Shown here piece by piece: positions 52,550 through 61,245 of a stretch of DNA of 64,000 nucleotides. The position numbers and the translations under genes were made by a program. The DNA is from Lentzea alba (GTDB taxonomy: Bacteria > Actinomycetota > Actinomycetes > Mycobacteriales > Pseudonocardiaceae), in NCBI RefSeq assembly GCF_011067745.1, contig NZ_JAAMPJ010000016.1, positions 163,029 to 227,028 on the forward strand, in the 5' to 3' direction. The notes under the pieces were generated by a model. The model searched no databases, was not told the origin of the DNA, and saw only the letters and a program-made list of their open reading frames with translations. The first letter of the stretch is position 1. Every line of letters starts with the position of its first letter.

Positions 52550-53821
52550 TCAACTACGCGAGCCAGCCGCACCTCGTGCGATGTGGACCATCATGTCGAC
52601 GAAATCGAGGGTGACGCGATAGGGCTTGAAGAAGCTGTGCGCGAGGTCCCCGAGCACGTCAAACCCGTGGCCGTCGTGCAGGTTCCGCACACTCGCGACG
52701 GAGTAGGCGCCCTTGGCGGTGGCGGTGCCGAGGCGGATCTCGTTCGGGTAACAGGGATGCACGACGATCGCCTGACCGCCGGCCGAAGTCTCCTCAGGAC
52801 GGTCGTGGTCGGTGCGGATGCGCAACTGTTTCGCCGTCCCCTCCCACATGCCCGCGACGTTGCTGCCGATGCCACCGAGGTGCAGTCCGATCACCTTCGG
52901 CCCGGAGCCGGCGAAGCTGCCCTTGCTGAACGTCAGCTGCTCGCGGGCAAGCCACAGCGGCAACGGCTCGGACCCCGCGTCGACACGGGCCTGCCGGGCC
53001 GTTTCGGGGGTTCTGCGGCGCAGGATCAGCGACCGGCCGGCGTAGTCGATCGTGCTCAGGAAGTGGTAGAGCACCCACGTGCCGATCATCCCGTCCGGGC
53101 CGGGACCGTCGTCCACCTCCGGCCAGCGCACCGGGACGTTGCACAGTTCGATGTCACCCAGCCGGAAGGAGCTCAGGATCCCGGCGTAGGCCCGCCGGAT
53201 CTTGCCGAGGTACTCGTACTCCTCCTCGGCCACCGCGTGCAGCCCGGCTTCCCGCGCCGCAGCCGCCGAGATGTTCATCGGCCCGATGCGGGTGTAGAAG
53301 GCGAAGCTCTTCGGCGACCCGCCGTTGAGCGACACCGGCATCAACGCCATCGGATCCAGCGCCGACCACGGCGCGCGCCCGATGTCGCCGTTGATCCGGT
53401 ACGGCTCGGGTCCGATCGCCTCGGACACCTTGGCGTAGCTCTCCTCGTCGGCAGCACGCCAATGCGGCGCGGCCGCGGCGAACTTGTCCTGCCGCGTGTA
53501 GCAGTCGGCCAGGAACCGGTGGATCGCCTTGTCGCCGGGTGCCAGGTCCACGGCGATCTTGAGGTACTTCTCGGCGTCGGCGAACCTGTTGGCCAGCAAC
53601 CCCACATAGCCGCGCTGACTCGCGGCGTGCACGTTCCGGGGGTCGTTCCTCAGGATTTCCTCGTACGCACGGCCGGCCTGCTCGAACTTCCCGGCCTTGA
53701 ACAACGCGTCCGCGTCGCCCGGTGACGCCGAGGCCGTGCCCCCCAGCAGTGGCGCGGCCGCGGCCATCACACCAGCGGCGCGAAGGATCGAACGCCGATC
53801 CCACATTCCTTCACCAGTCAA
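52550..53821 (-). CDS. Tat-exported TPR protein with a retropepsin-like C-terminal domain
   Basis: 423 residues if TTG 53821 is the start (GGGGG eight bases upstream); ATG 53806 is the alternative. The N terminus has a twin-arginine signal (DRRSILRAAGVMAAAAPLLG). Tetratricopeptide repeats cover about 35-115 (LFKAGKFEQAGRAYEEILRN, FADAEKYLKIAVDLAPGDKA). The C-terminal half ends FDVLGDLAHSFFKPYRVTLD, typical of retropepsin-like aspartic proteases, but the DTG/DSG active site is not evident (IGLHLGGIGSN). Probably an exported scaffold with a degenerate protease fold. Confidence 0.65.
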   Translation of the reverse strand: MTGEGMWDRRSILRAAGVMAAAAPLLGGTASASPGDADALFKAGKFEQAGRAYEEILRNDPRNVHAASQRGYVGLLANRFADAEKYLKIAVDLAPGDKAIHRFLADCYTRQDKFAAAAPHWRAADEESYAKVSEAIGPEPYRINGDIGRAPWSALDPMALMPVSLNGGSPKSFAFYTRIGPMNISAAAAREAGLHAVAEEEYEYLGKIRRAYAGILSSFRLGDIELCNVPVRWPEVDDGPGPDGMIGTWVLYHFLSTIDYAGRSLILRRRTPETARQARVDAGSEPLPLWLAREQLTFSKGSFAGSGPKVIGLHLGGIGSNVAGMWEGTAKQLRIRTDHDRPEETSAGGQAIVVHPCYPNEIRLGTATAKGAYSVASVRNLHDGHGFDVLGDLAHSFFKPYRVTLDFVDMMVHIARGAAGSRS

Positions 53822-53901
53822 AGTCTTGCCCCCAATTCCTCAGACCTGTGGTCGAGTCAAGGGGACGGCACGTTGCCGGCGCGTATCCGGATTTCGATAC
53901 G

Positions 53902-55503
53902 TCAGCGATACACGCCCTGCAGCACCGTCAGTTCGTCGACGTTGCCGTTGAACGACTCGCCCGTGCTGCCACGACCGACCGACAGCACACCGTCGGAGTT
54001 CCAGCCCACCACACCGCTGACAACGCTCTTCAGCACGTCAGGGCTGTCCTGGTAACCGACCGTCAGCGTGAGCGTGCGCGCGCTCGCGTCGTAGCTGGCC
54101 ACGAGGTGAGTCCACTTGTTCACGACCGCGTCTGTCTTTGCAGCCGCGTTCGGCATCTCGGCGCTCCACCGCGAGCCGTCGTACTTCAGCGTGAACGGGT
54201 CCACTCCGGACGACCCGCGCTGGGCCACCACCGTGCGGGCGGTGCCGGTGTCGTTGAGCTTGGCCCACATGTCCACCGCGAACGACTGATCGGTGTACAG
54301 CACAGGTTCACTCGTGCTCGCGGAACTGGTGCCGCCGGTGAGTTCCAGACCCGCGGCACCCGCGACACCCGCACCCCACTTGGCGCCACCGGCAATGTTC
54401 AGCCTCAGGTCACGCGAGTAAAGCGAGCTGTCGCGCGCGAGCGAGCCGGTTTCTTCGTTGAACATCCAGCGGCCAACCTCGCTGACCTCGGCGGCGTCGG
54501 TCATCTTCCGGACTTCCTGCGGCATGATCGCGCGGTTCCACGCGATCATCTCGGTGAGATCTCCGTGCCACGCCTCGGTTGCCGCGGAGTTGCGCAGCGC
54601 CTTGCCGATCCACAGTTCACCGTTGGCAACGAACCCGTTGTTCACCACCGCGATCGTGCTCTGCAAGACGCCGTCCACGTACAGCTTCACCTCGCGGCTC
54701 GCGCTGTCGTACGCACCGATCAGATGCGTCCAGACACCCGCAGCGGCGGGTGCGTTCGACTCTGCCGCCTTCTGTTCGGCGTTCGCGGCGTCTTCCTCAG
54801 CCAACGCGAACTCCCACTTGTGCGAGGCGGCGTCGTAGCCGAGCCGGAACGCTGACTCCACCGAACCCTGCTGGCTCACCACCGTCCGGCTGGCCGTGTC
54901 GTCGGCAAGACGAACCCAGGCGGACACCGAGATCCCAGGACCGGCCTCGAACACCTTCGCCGTCGTCGCGCCGTTGGACGTCACACCGTCGAACCCGATC
55001 GCACCCCACCCCGCGACCGTCCGGCCGGCGCGAGCCGTGTCCAGACCGGTCAGCACCAGGTCGTGACCATTGCCAGTGCCGTCGAACGCGGGGTCGTCAT
55101 CGAGGAACCATCGCGCCGCGGGAGGCGTCGGACCCGCCACGTAGAACTCGAACATGCTGCGGGTCCACGCTCCCTGAGCGTCGACCGCCTCGATGTAGAG
55201 GTTCTTCGAGCCGTGCGTGTCCGGGGTCCACTGCACTGGAGTGCCGGCAGCGACCGTCGTCGACGGCGGGTCGGTGAAGCCCCAGCGGTACTTCACGACG
55301 TCGGGTGAGCTCGAGAACACGAACGTGTCCTCGACACCGATCCCGCCGCACCCCTCCGGGGCACAGCCCGACGTCTTGTACACCGAGGAGGAGAACGTGG
55401 GCGCGTCCGGCGCGGCCATCGCCGCCGGCGCCTGGACCACCTGCAAAAGCGACAACGCCGCCACCACCGGCAGCACTGCGCGCACGACAAATACACGTCT
55501 CAA
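53902..55503 (-). CDS. Secreted protein with two LamG-like lectin domains
   Basis: 533 residues from TTG 55503, with GGGGGC seven to eight bases upstream. The signal peptide ends near APAAMA (about 29). A short Ig-like segment (SSSPDVVKYRWGFTDPPSTT) leads to two concanavalin-like LamG domains: ARWFLDDDPAFDGTGNGHDL to WHGDLTEMIAWNRAI, and GRWMFNEETGSLARDSSLYS to SFNGNVDELTVLQGVYR. Each contains the WTHLIGAYDSASREVKLYVD-type strand. No enzyme domain is seen; the protein likely binds glycans. It is divergent from the M14 peptidase gene. Confidence 0.85.
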   Translation of the reverse strand: MRRVFVVRAVLPVVAALSLLQVVQAPAAMAAPDAPTFSSSVYKTSGCAPEGCGGIGVEDTFVFSSSPDVVKYRWGFTDPPSTTVAAGTPVQWTPDTHGSKNLYIEAVDAQGAWTRSMFEFYVAGPTPPAARWFLDDDPAFDGTGNGHDLVLTGLDTARAGRTVAGWGAIGFDGVTSNGATTAKVFEAGPGISVSAWVRLADDTASRTVVSQQGSVESAFRLGYDAASHKWEFALAEEDAANAEQKAAESNAPAAAGVWTHLIGAYDSASREVKLYVDGVLQSTIAVVNNGFVANGELWIGKALRNSAATEAWHGDLTEMIAWNRAIMPQEVRKMTDAAEVSEVGRWMFNEETGSLARDSSLYSRDLRLNIAGGAKWGAGVAGAAGLELTGGTSSASTSEPVLYTDQSFAVDMWAKLNDTGTARTVVAQRGSSGVDPFTLKYDGSRWSAEMPNAAAKTDAVVNKWTHLVASYDASARTLTLTVGYQDSPDVLKSVVSGVVGWNSDGVLSVGRGSTGESFNGNVDELTVLQGVYR

Positions 55504-55811
55504 GACGAAGCCCCCAAGCGATCCGCGCGCGCCCCCGACAACCCGCGAAACGTCAATCCGCCCGAAGCCTCGCACGCGCACTCCCGCCTGTACAACAGCG
55601 CGCACGAGCAGTGTGGACCGCAGAAAAAATTCCGCCCTTCGCGGAAACCTCCCGGCACGTCAGGCCGCGAAAGACGACCCGCCCAACCGCAGGAACAGTT
55701 GCACACCAAGGAGGGAACCATCCTTCCGGCTCTCAATTGAGACGCAACTCGTTGCTACCGTCGCGCCTCTACCCCGCTACGCGACTTCGTTGGGAATTCG
55801 GAGAATTCATC
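55504..55811. other. Intergenic region between divergent secreted-protein genes
   Basis: About 308 bases hold the promoters of the LamG and M14 genes. A GGAGAA at 55800-55804 serves the M14 GTG start, and GGGGGC serves the LamG TTG start. A long open frame crosses it but only through high GC. I see no convincing -10/-35 pair, operator or RNA gene. Confidence 0.5.
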
Positions 55812-58322
55812 GTGCGAGACCCTGTGCCCAACTCACCTGCTCCAGATCGTTCCGGCGGCTCTTCCAGAACGCGGCTGCCCGCCTGGCGGACGATCACCGC
55901 GCTCGGCGTCAGCGGTCTTGTGGTCGCCGGGCTGACCGCGTCGACCGCCAGCGCGCAGGACAGCACTCTGCGCAGCGACCAGGCCGTCGCGCGCTCGTGC
56001 TTCGAGAAGCCGCTGACAAAGCGCGACCGGGGCGTCGCCCTGCACCAGGTCACCTCCACAGTGGACGGTCTCGTCCAGGCGCGGCTCCGCCCGCACGGCA
56101 GCGGGTCCGGCGACTGGGACGTCGCCGTGTTCGACCGGGACACCGGCGCGGTCGTGGCGGCCTCCGCCGCGCTGCGCAGCGCCGAGCTCGCCGAGAGCTT
56201 CGTGAAGAAGGGCCAGCAGCTCGTCGTCCAGGCCTGCCGCCTGTCCGGTTCCTCCCGCACCGTCACCCTCGGCGTGGACTTCCTCGCCGTCGCGCCGCGC
56301 GACTCCGCGCAGCAGGCCGAGATCGTGCGCGTGGAAACGCCCACCAGGAAGCAGAAGGACCACCTGTTCGCGCTCGGCCTCGACGTCACCGAGAAGGCCG
56401 ACGCCACCGGCGTCGAGGTCGTGCTGGCCGGCGCGGAGGACCGCAAGAAGCTGAGCGACAGCGGCATGCGGTCCACCGTCGTGCAGCCGAACCTCTCGGC
56501 GAAGTCCATCGAGAACGCGAAAGCGGACGTCGAGTACGACGCCCGCACCGAGAAGTCCGTTCTGCCGTCGGGACGAACCTCCTACCGGCACCTGTACGAG
56601 TACGAGTACGAGCTCAAGGAGCTGGCCCGCCGCAACCCCGGTCTGGTCAGGGCCTTCACCCTGCCGGAACCGACCAGGGAAGGCCGCGACGTCGTCGGCG
56701 TGGAGATCGCCACCCCGGTCACCAAGGTGGGTGACGGCAAGCCCGTCAACTTCACCATGGGCGTGCACCACGCGCGGGAATGGCCGGCCGGTGAGCACGC
56801 CGTGGAGTGGGCGTACGAACTGGTGAAGGGCTTCCGAGCGGGCGGAGAGCTCAAGTCGCTGGTGCAGAAGACGCGCAACATCGTGGTGCCGATCGTGAAC
56901 CCGGACGGGTTCAGCGTCTCCCGCGAGGCCGAGCCCAAGGGCGACTTCAGCCAGTTCGACTACGAGATGAAGCGCAAGAACTGCAACGTGTCCGACTCGC
57001 CGGAGGAACTGCGGACCGGTGCCTGCGGGGCGAACCCCGCGGGCCGGCTGCGCGGCACCGACCCCAACCGCAACTACGCGGGTCTCTGGGGTGGCCCCGG
57101 CGCGTCCTTCCAGTGGAGCAGCGACACCTACCGCGGCTCCGGGCCGTTCTCCGAGCCGGAGACCCGCAACGTCCGCTCGATCGTCTCCACCCACGCGGTG
57201 ACCAACCTGATCACCCTGCACACCTACTCGAACCTGGTGCTGCGCGTGCCCGGCGTCGCCGACGTCCGGCCTCCGCTCGACGAGCCGGCCTACCGCGCAC
57301 TGGGCGACAAGCTGGCTTCCCGCAACGGCTACAAGAGCCAGCCGGTGTGGCAGCTGTACGACGCGACCGGCGGCCTGGAGGACTGGTCGTACTACGCGAC
57401 GGGCGGCTGGGCGTTCACGTTCGAGGTCGGCCCCGACGAGTTCCACCCGCAGTTCAGCAAGGTCGTCGCCGAGTACGCGGGCCTCGCTCCGGCCGCGGGT
57501 GAGGGCAAGGGCGGCAACCGGCAGGCGTTCGTCGACATGCTCGCGAACACCGCGGACCAGACCGCGCACTCCACTCTCGTCGGTTCGGCCCCCAAGGGCT
57601 ACAAGCTCCAGGTGCGCAAGGCTTTCAGCACGCCGACCTCGCGGATCATGCAGCCGGGCGGCACCACGTCCGACCCGATCCAGTGGGCCGACGTGATCAA
57701 GTCCGACCTGGTCAGCACCGGCGGCAAGTTCAACTGGGCGGTCAACCCCTCGACCCGTCCGTACGTCGCCGGCAACTACGGCCGCGACCCGCAGGGCCCG
57801 GCCCAGCAGAAGCTGGTGCTGGCCAACCCGGACGGCGTTCCGGCGACCAACACGGACTTCCCGAACAACCCGGTCGCCGAGCGCATCCCGTTCCGAGTCG
57901 AGGGCATGCCCACCGCGGACAACGGCAAGATGGAGATCAGCGTCAACTGGGCCAAGGCCGACACCGACTGGGACCTCTACGTCTTCGACTCGGCGGGCAA
58001 CCTGGTCACGTCGTCGGCCACCGGCGGCACCAACTCCGAGAAGGCCAGGGTGTTCGACCCGCCCGCCGGTGACTACACCGCCGTGCTGGTCAACTACTCC
58101 CAGGCCGATCCGGCGAAGACGGACGACTGGTCCAACCTGGCCGTCGAGTTCTCCTCACCGCTGCCCATGACCTACGGCCCCAAGGAGCCGTACACCCTCA
58201 CGTGCAGCGACTCGCGCGGCCGGCTGGTCGGCCTCGCGGAGATCTACGTGGACCGCGGCCAGACCACCGACGTGGGCGACGTCTGCACCCGCTCGGCCAG
58301 CACCGCCAAGGAACGCAGGTAA
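55812..58322 (+). CDS. Secreted M14 zinc carboxypeptidase with C-terminal PPC-like domain
   Basis: 836 residues from GTG 55812. The signal peptide ends near STASA (about 48). A long N-terminal region includes a beta domain and pro-segment (to about 250). The M14 domain has the zinc motif VHHAREWPAGEHAVEW (His320, Glu323), NPDGFSVSREAE, DPNRNYAGLWGG, the third ligand His in ITLHTYSNLV and the catalytic Glu in WAFTFEVGPDEFHP. A pre-peptidase C-terminal-like domain (about 705-800: WAKADTDWDLYVFDSAGNL) follows. It trims C-terminal residues from external peptides. A perfect hairpin lies after its stop. Confidence 0.93.
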   Translation: MRDPVPNSPAPDRSGGSSRTRLPAWRTITALGVSGLVVAGLTASTASAQDSTLRSDQAVARSCFEKPLTKRDRGVALHQVTSTVDGLVQARLRPHGSGSGDWDVAVFDRDTGAVVAASAALRSAELAESFVKKGQQLVVQACRLSGSSRTVTLGVDFLAVAPRDSAQQAEIVRVETPTRKQKDHLFALGLDVTEKADATGVEVVLAGAEDRKKLSDSGMRSTVVQPNLSAKSIENAKADVEYDARTEKSVLPSGRTSYRHLYEYEYELKELARRNPGLVRAFTLPEPTREGRDVVGVEIATPVTKVGDGKPVNFTMGVHHAREWPAGEHAVEWAYELVKGFRAGGELKSLVQKTRNIVVPIVNPDGFSVSREAEPKGDFSQFDYEMKRKNCNVSDSPEELRTGACGANPAGRLRGTDPNRNYAGLWGGPGASFQWSSDTYRGSGPFSEPETRNVRSIVSTHAVTNLITLHTYSNLVLRVPGVADVRPPLDEPAYRALGDKLASRNGYKSQPVWQLYDATGGLEDWSYYATGGWAFTFEVGPDEFHPQFSKVVAEYAGLAPAAGEGKGGNRQAFVDMLANTADQTAHSTLVGSAPKGYKLQVRKAFSTPTSRIMQPGGTTSDPIQWADVIKSDLVSTGGKFNWAVNPSTRPYVAGNYGRDPQGPAQQKLVLANPDGVPATNTDFPNNPVAERIPFRVEGMPTADNGKMEISVNWAKADTDWDLYVFDSAGNLVTSSATGGTNSEKARVFDPPAGDYTAVLVNYSQADPAKTDDWSNLAVEFSSPLPMTYGPKEPYTLTCSDSRGRLVGLAEIYVDRGQTTDVGDVCTRSASTAKERR

Positions 58323-58334
58323 CAGCAGTCAAGT

Positions 58335-58374
58335 CCTGCGGCGGCCGGTGCAACTCGGCACCGGCCGCCGCAGG
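58335..58374. terminator. Perfect 17-bp hairpin between convergent protease genes
   Basis: Left arm 58335-58351 (CCTGCGGCGGCCGGTGC), loop AACTCG, right arm 58358-58374, fully complementary. It lies 12 bases after the M14 stop and 19 bases beyond the S1 protease stop, so it can end both transcripts. Confidence 0.85.
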
Positions 58375-58393
58375 AACAACGTCAAGCGTTCAC

Positions 58394-59617
58394 TCAGCTC
58401 GTGCGCACGCTGACACCCAATGCCTCGTCGTAGAGGTCCGCGACGCTGAAGACGTTGCGGACCGAGCCGTCGACGGTGCAGCCACCCTTGTGCGAGCCGA
58501 AGGCCGTGAAGTTGAACGACCAGCCGCCACCGCTGTCGCCACCGATCGTGGTGTTCTTCGCGTTCATCGCCACCAGGCGGTCGTTGAACACACCGCTGTT
58601 GGTGCAGGAGATCGACGTCCGGAACACGGTGTCGCCGCAGTCACGCGAGTTGGACGAGCGCCCGTAGACGCAGACCGCCTCGCCGACGGTGATCGAGGCA
58701 CGCGGCTCCACCGCCGCGACGTCCCGCACCTCCGTCGCGCTGGCGTAGAAGTCGTCGGGCTCGGCCACCGCGGAGGTCTTCCACTCGACGTCGCCCCACT
58801 CGCCGCGGTGCTCGGCCTGGTGGACCACCGCGTGGGTGCCGACGGCGGGATCGACGATCTGGTTGATGCCGTCACAATGCCCCGCCGTGGTCACGCCGGT
58901 GGTGCCGGAGCCGTTCTGCACGGCCCAGCCACTGGTGCACTCGAAGACACCGTCGTCCTGAACCGACATTCCGCCGAAAGCCTGTTCGTCGGACGCGACG
59001 TCGTCGTCGATCAGCGCCAGCCGGACACCTCGCGCCTCGTCCGCGGAGAGGCGGGAGAGGACCTGCTGGGCCTGGGCGGGCAGGTTAGGTCTCCTGGTCG
59101 CCACGGCCTCGACCGTCGAGGTCGTCTCGTCGAAGGACGTGACCACGTCCTGGAAGCCGATGCCGACCAGCCGGTGGTTGAGCCGGATCGACCGTTCCTC
59201 GAGCTCCAGCCACGAATGCGGCCGGTTGTCGGCGATCTCGACCGCGACGCCCGAGGCGCGGACCCGCGCCAGCAGATCGTCGTCGGCCTTGCCCTTGACG
59301 TAGAGCGTCGGCGCGCCTCCCGGCGTCTCGGACAGCTTCGCACCGGCGTAGGCGTCCTGGCGTTTGACCGAAATCTCCTGCTGCACCTTGCCGAACGCCT
59401 CGGCCACCGCGTGCTGCGCGGCGGCCTGTTCGACCGTCCAGCCTCTGCTCTTGGCGACCAGCGCCAGATCGGTGGCCAACGCCTCCGGTCCCGTCGAACC
59501 TTCGACGACCGCCGGTCCGCTGCCCGTACCCAGCGGACCGGCGGTGGCCGGTGCGGTGAACGCGGCGCCGACGAGCGCGCACGATGCGAGTGCTATTGGA
59601 ATCCTCGAAAACTTCAC
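58394..59617 (-). CDS. Secreted S1-family serine protease (streptogrisin/alpha-lytic type) with propeptide
   Basis: 407 residues. A signal peptide (to about TAPATA at 26) is followed by a long pro-region (about 30-205) that ends near SADEARGVRLALIDDDV, then the chymotrypsin-fold protease. The triad is His247 in TTAGHCDG, Asp276 in GEWGDVEW and Ser362 in GGDSGGGW. Disulfide cysteines are at ECTSGW/AGHC, VCVYG/RDCGD and SCTNS/GGCTV. The pro-region acts as a folding aid in relatives. The S1 pocket is not clear enough to state specificity. It faces the M14 gene across a shared hairpin. Confidence 0.93.
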   Translation of the reverse strand: MKFSRIPIALASCALVGAAFTAPATAGPLGTGSGPAVVEGSTGPEALATDLALVAKSRGWTVEQAAAQHAVAEAFGKVQQEISVKRQDAYAGAKLSETPGGAPTLYVKGKADDDLLARVRASGVAVEIADNRPHSWLELEERSIRLNHRLVGIGFQDVVTSFDETTSTVEAVATRRPNLPAQAQQVLSRLSADEARGVRLALIDDDVASDEQAFGGMSVQDDGVFECTSGWAVQNGSGTTGVTTAGHCDGINQIVDPAVGTHAVVHQAEHRGEWGDVEWKTSAVAEPDDFYASATEVRDVAAVEPRASITVGEAVCVYGRSSNSRDCGDTVFRTSISCTNSGVFNDRLVAMNAKNTTIGGDSGGGWSFNFTAFGSHKGGCTVDGSVRNVFSVADLYDEALGVSVRTS

Positions 59618-59795
59618 GGCGACTCCCCTGATGACGAATGAGGAACAGACGTCCTCGGCCAGGAACCCTGACAGGCCACATCGCCACCAGGTACCGCCTT
59701 ATGTACGCACCAAAGCGATTCGAAATCTTTCCGATGCGAGATAAATCAACGGATCGTGACACCAACCGGAGAGTATTCACTTGATAATACGAGTA

Positions 59796-60251
59796 TCAGC
59801 TCGGCTCCACCCGCCTCGCGTCGTGGACGACGAACACGTCGCGAGCACAGCTCGCGTCCGGCTCCGCAACCCAGCGAACACGGCGCTCGACCGGCTCGTC
59901 ACCGACGAGGTCCTCGCCGCTGACGGTCACCGCGTCACCGGCTTTGATCGTCAGCCGATCGCCGTCGGCCCTGATGAACGTGATCGCACCGGAATCCCAC
60001 TCGACCTGCGCCGATCGCCACGCGAGCAGCCTGCGCGCACCGGTCTCGGCCACCTCCAGCTCCACACACCGTTCGGTGACGTGCACCCGCCCGGTGCCGC
60101 CCAAGCTCGTCGACTCGCCCTGCGCCGGATCTTCGAGCACGGCGAGCGGACCGAGCGTCCGAGGCTGCTGCGCCGAGTCAGTTCCGGCCGCACACGAACC
60201 GACCAGCAGGGCGAAACCAGCACACAGGCACCAAATTATTCGAGCGCTCAC
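59796..60251 (-). CDS. Small hypothetical lipoprotein
   Basis: 151 residues from GTG 60251, with AAGGA six bases upstream. A signal segment ends FALLVGSCAAG, a good lipobox with Cys about 20. The mature part is beta-rich (GGTGRVHVTERCVELEVAET, ITFIRADGDRLTIKAGDAVT, VRWVAEPDASC) with a pair of cysteines. No family recognised. A TGATA/TATCA inverted repeat (59782-59798) overlaps the end of the gene and may help termination. Confidence 0.7.
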   Translation of the reverse strand: MSARIIWCLCAGFALLVGSCAAGTDSAQQPRTLGPLAVLEDPAQGESTSLGGTGRVHVTERCVELEVAETGARRLLAWRSAQVEWDSGAITFIRADGDRLTIKAGDAVTVSGEDLVGDEPVERRVRWVAEPDASCARDVFVVHDARRVEPS

Positions 60252-60446
60252 GGCAATTCCTTCCTCCGGCCCAACCGCCACACCAAAAGGACGGAAACCG
60301 ACCCCAATCGGGTTGCCGCTGTCGACCACACCTGGAATACCCAGCAGTCCGACAGCCCCACTGAAGTTCGTGTCAATCGTTCCCGTTGCCGAACCAAAAC
60401 GATCACAACAACCCGACCGCCTCAGCGCACAGCCCAGGCGGGCTCC
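60252..60446. other. Upstream region of the small lipoprotein gene
   Basis: Together with the repeat block that follows, this forms a stretch of more than 300 bases without a protein gene (60252-60615). The first 195 bases hold the lipoprotein's ribosome site and presumably its promoter. They are somewhat less GC-rich than the surroundings. No operator, RNA gene or small open frame stands out. Confidence 0.4.
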
Positions 60447-60555
60447 GGGTCGAGCGAAGCGACGACCCGAAGCGGGGGTCGAGCGAAGCGACGACCCGAA
60501 GCGGGGGTCCGGGGGCGCAGCGCCCCGGCTGGGGGTCTGGGGGCTCGGCCCCCAG
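60447..60555. repeat. Tandem 29-base repeats and two GC hairpins downstream of tRNA-Leu
   Basis: A 28-base unit starting GGGTCGAGCGAAGCGACGAC occurs at 60447-60474 and again at 60476-60503, with period 29, and a third copy breaks off after GGGTC. Each unit folds on itself (GGGTCG with CGACCC). Two perfect hairpins follow: GGGGCGC-A-GCGCCCC (60512-60526) and CTGGGGGC-TCG-GCCCCCAG (60537-60555). The block contains no gene and looks like an array of REP-like or terminator elements. Confidence 0.75.
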
Positions 60556-60564
60556 AAAACACCA

Positions 60565-60608
60565 CGGGCGAGGCATGGTTCGCGCTTTCCGCGAACACAC
60601 CTCGCCCG
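60565..60608 (-). terminator. Two-part hairpin terminator 3' of tRNA-Leu
   Basis: CGGGCGAGG (60565-60573) pairs with CCTCGCCCG (60600-60608). Inside, GTTCGCG (60578-60584) pairs with CGCGAAC (60590-60596) around a five-base loop. It lies seven bases beyond the 3' end of the minus-strand tRNA and is the likely end of that transcript. Confidence 0.7.
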
Positions 60609-60615
60609 AAGTCCG

Positions 60616-60689
60616 TGCCCCCGGTGCGACTCGAACGCACACTGGACGGATTTTGAGTCCGCTGCCTCTGCCGATTGGGCTACGGGGGC
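60616..60689 (-). tRNA. tRNA-Leu (anticodon CAA), short variable arm
   Basis: A complete 74-base cloverleaf on the minus strand. The acceptor stem GCCCCCG pairs with CGGGGGC plus discriminator A, the D-arm is GCC/GGC and the anticodon stem GCGGA/TCCGT holds the loop CTCAAAA, so the anticodon is CAA (Leu, codon TTG). The variable region is CCAGT and the T-arm GTGCG-TTCGAGT-CGCAC. CCA is not encoded. Leucine tRNAs normally have a long variable arm; this one has only five bases. A plausible -10 (TAGAGT on the minus strand, 60702-60707) lies 12 bases upstream. Confidence 0.9.
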
Positions 60690-60741
60690 GTAGCGGAGTG
60701 AACTCTAGCGGATCAGGCCAACAGGTTTCCGCAGGGGACCC

Positions 60742-61023
60742 CTACGACTTGACGAGCCGTCCGATGGCCGCTGACGCCTCCGCGAGCTTCTCCTCCGCCA
60801 CCGGCCCGCCCTCGGCGGCGGCCTGCGCCACACAATGCTTCAGGTGCTCGTCGAGCAACCCGAGCGACACCGCCTGCAGCGCCTTCGTGGCCGCGGAGAT
60901 CTGAGTGAGGACGTCGATGCAGTATTCGTCGTTCTCGACCATGCGCTGGAGACCGCGGATCTGTCCCTCGATGCGGCGCAGTCGCTTGAGGTATGCGTCC
61001 TTGTCCGCGGTGTACCCGTGCAT
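60742..61023 (-). CDS. csoR: CsoR-family copper-sensing repressor
   Basis: 93 residues of the all-helical DUF156/CsoR fold (KRLRRIEGQIRGLQRMVEND, CIDVLTQISAATKALQAVSL). The copper ligands are in place: Cys35 in DEYCIDV, His60 in LLDEHLKH and Cys64 in KHCVAQ. This Cys-His-Cys set separates copper sensors from FrmR or RcnR relatives. Its own start is preceded by a CsoR-type palindrome, so it is probably autoregulated. No copper ATPase or chaperone gene lies next to it in this window. Confidence 0.9.
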   Translation of the reverse strand: MHGYTADKDAYLKRLRRIEGQIRGLQRMVENDEYCIDVLTQISAATKALQAVSLGLLDEHLKHCVAQAAAEGGPVAEEKLAEASAAIGRLVKS

Positions 61024-61040
61024 CTGCCCCTGACCTTCCC

Positions 61041-61069
61041 TACCCCTGGCGGGTATGTCGAGGATACCC
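61041..61069. promoter_or_regulatory. CsoR operator region
   Basis: Two nested inverted repeats occur 18-46 bases upstream of the csoR start: TACCC-CTGGC-GGGTA (61041-61055) and GGGTAT-GTCGAGG-ATACCC (61051-61069). G-tract palindromes of the TACCC/GGGTA type are the known CsoR binding pattern. Copper would release the repressor. Confidence 0.75.
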
Positions 61070-61245
61070 GCACCGGTTGGGGGTGCGTTATGTGCAACGC
61101 TGCTCCGTCAGCGGGAATGGCGAAGCGGCCAGCAAGCCCAGCAACGGGTCGATGTGAGACGACTAGCTGCACATTTTGGACCCATAACACCCCTGCGGTT
61201 TCACCGGGTAAATGACCCGACCGGGCGGTTGGGTCACATTTTAGC

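Noticed and set aside
60447..60510. Direct repeats considered as a CRISPR array
   Set aside because: The units abut with one base between them and no spacers, and no cas genes are present.
60616..60689. tRNA-Leu as an integration site for a mobile island
   Set aside because: No integrase gene and no duplicated tRNA 3' end found nearby on either side.
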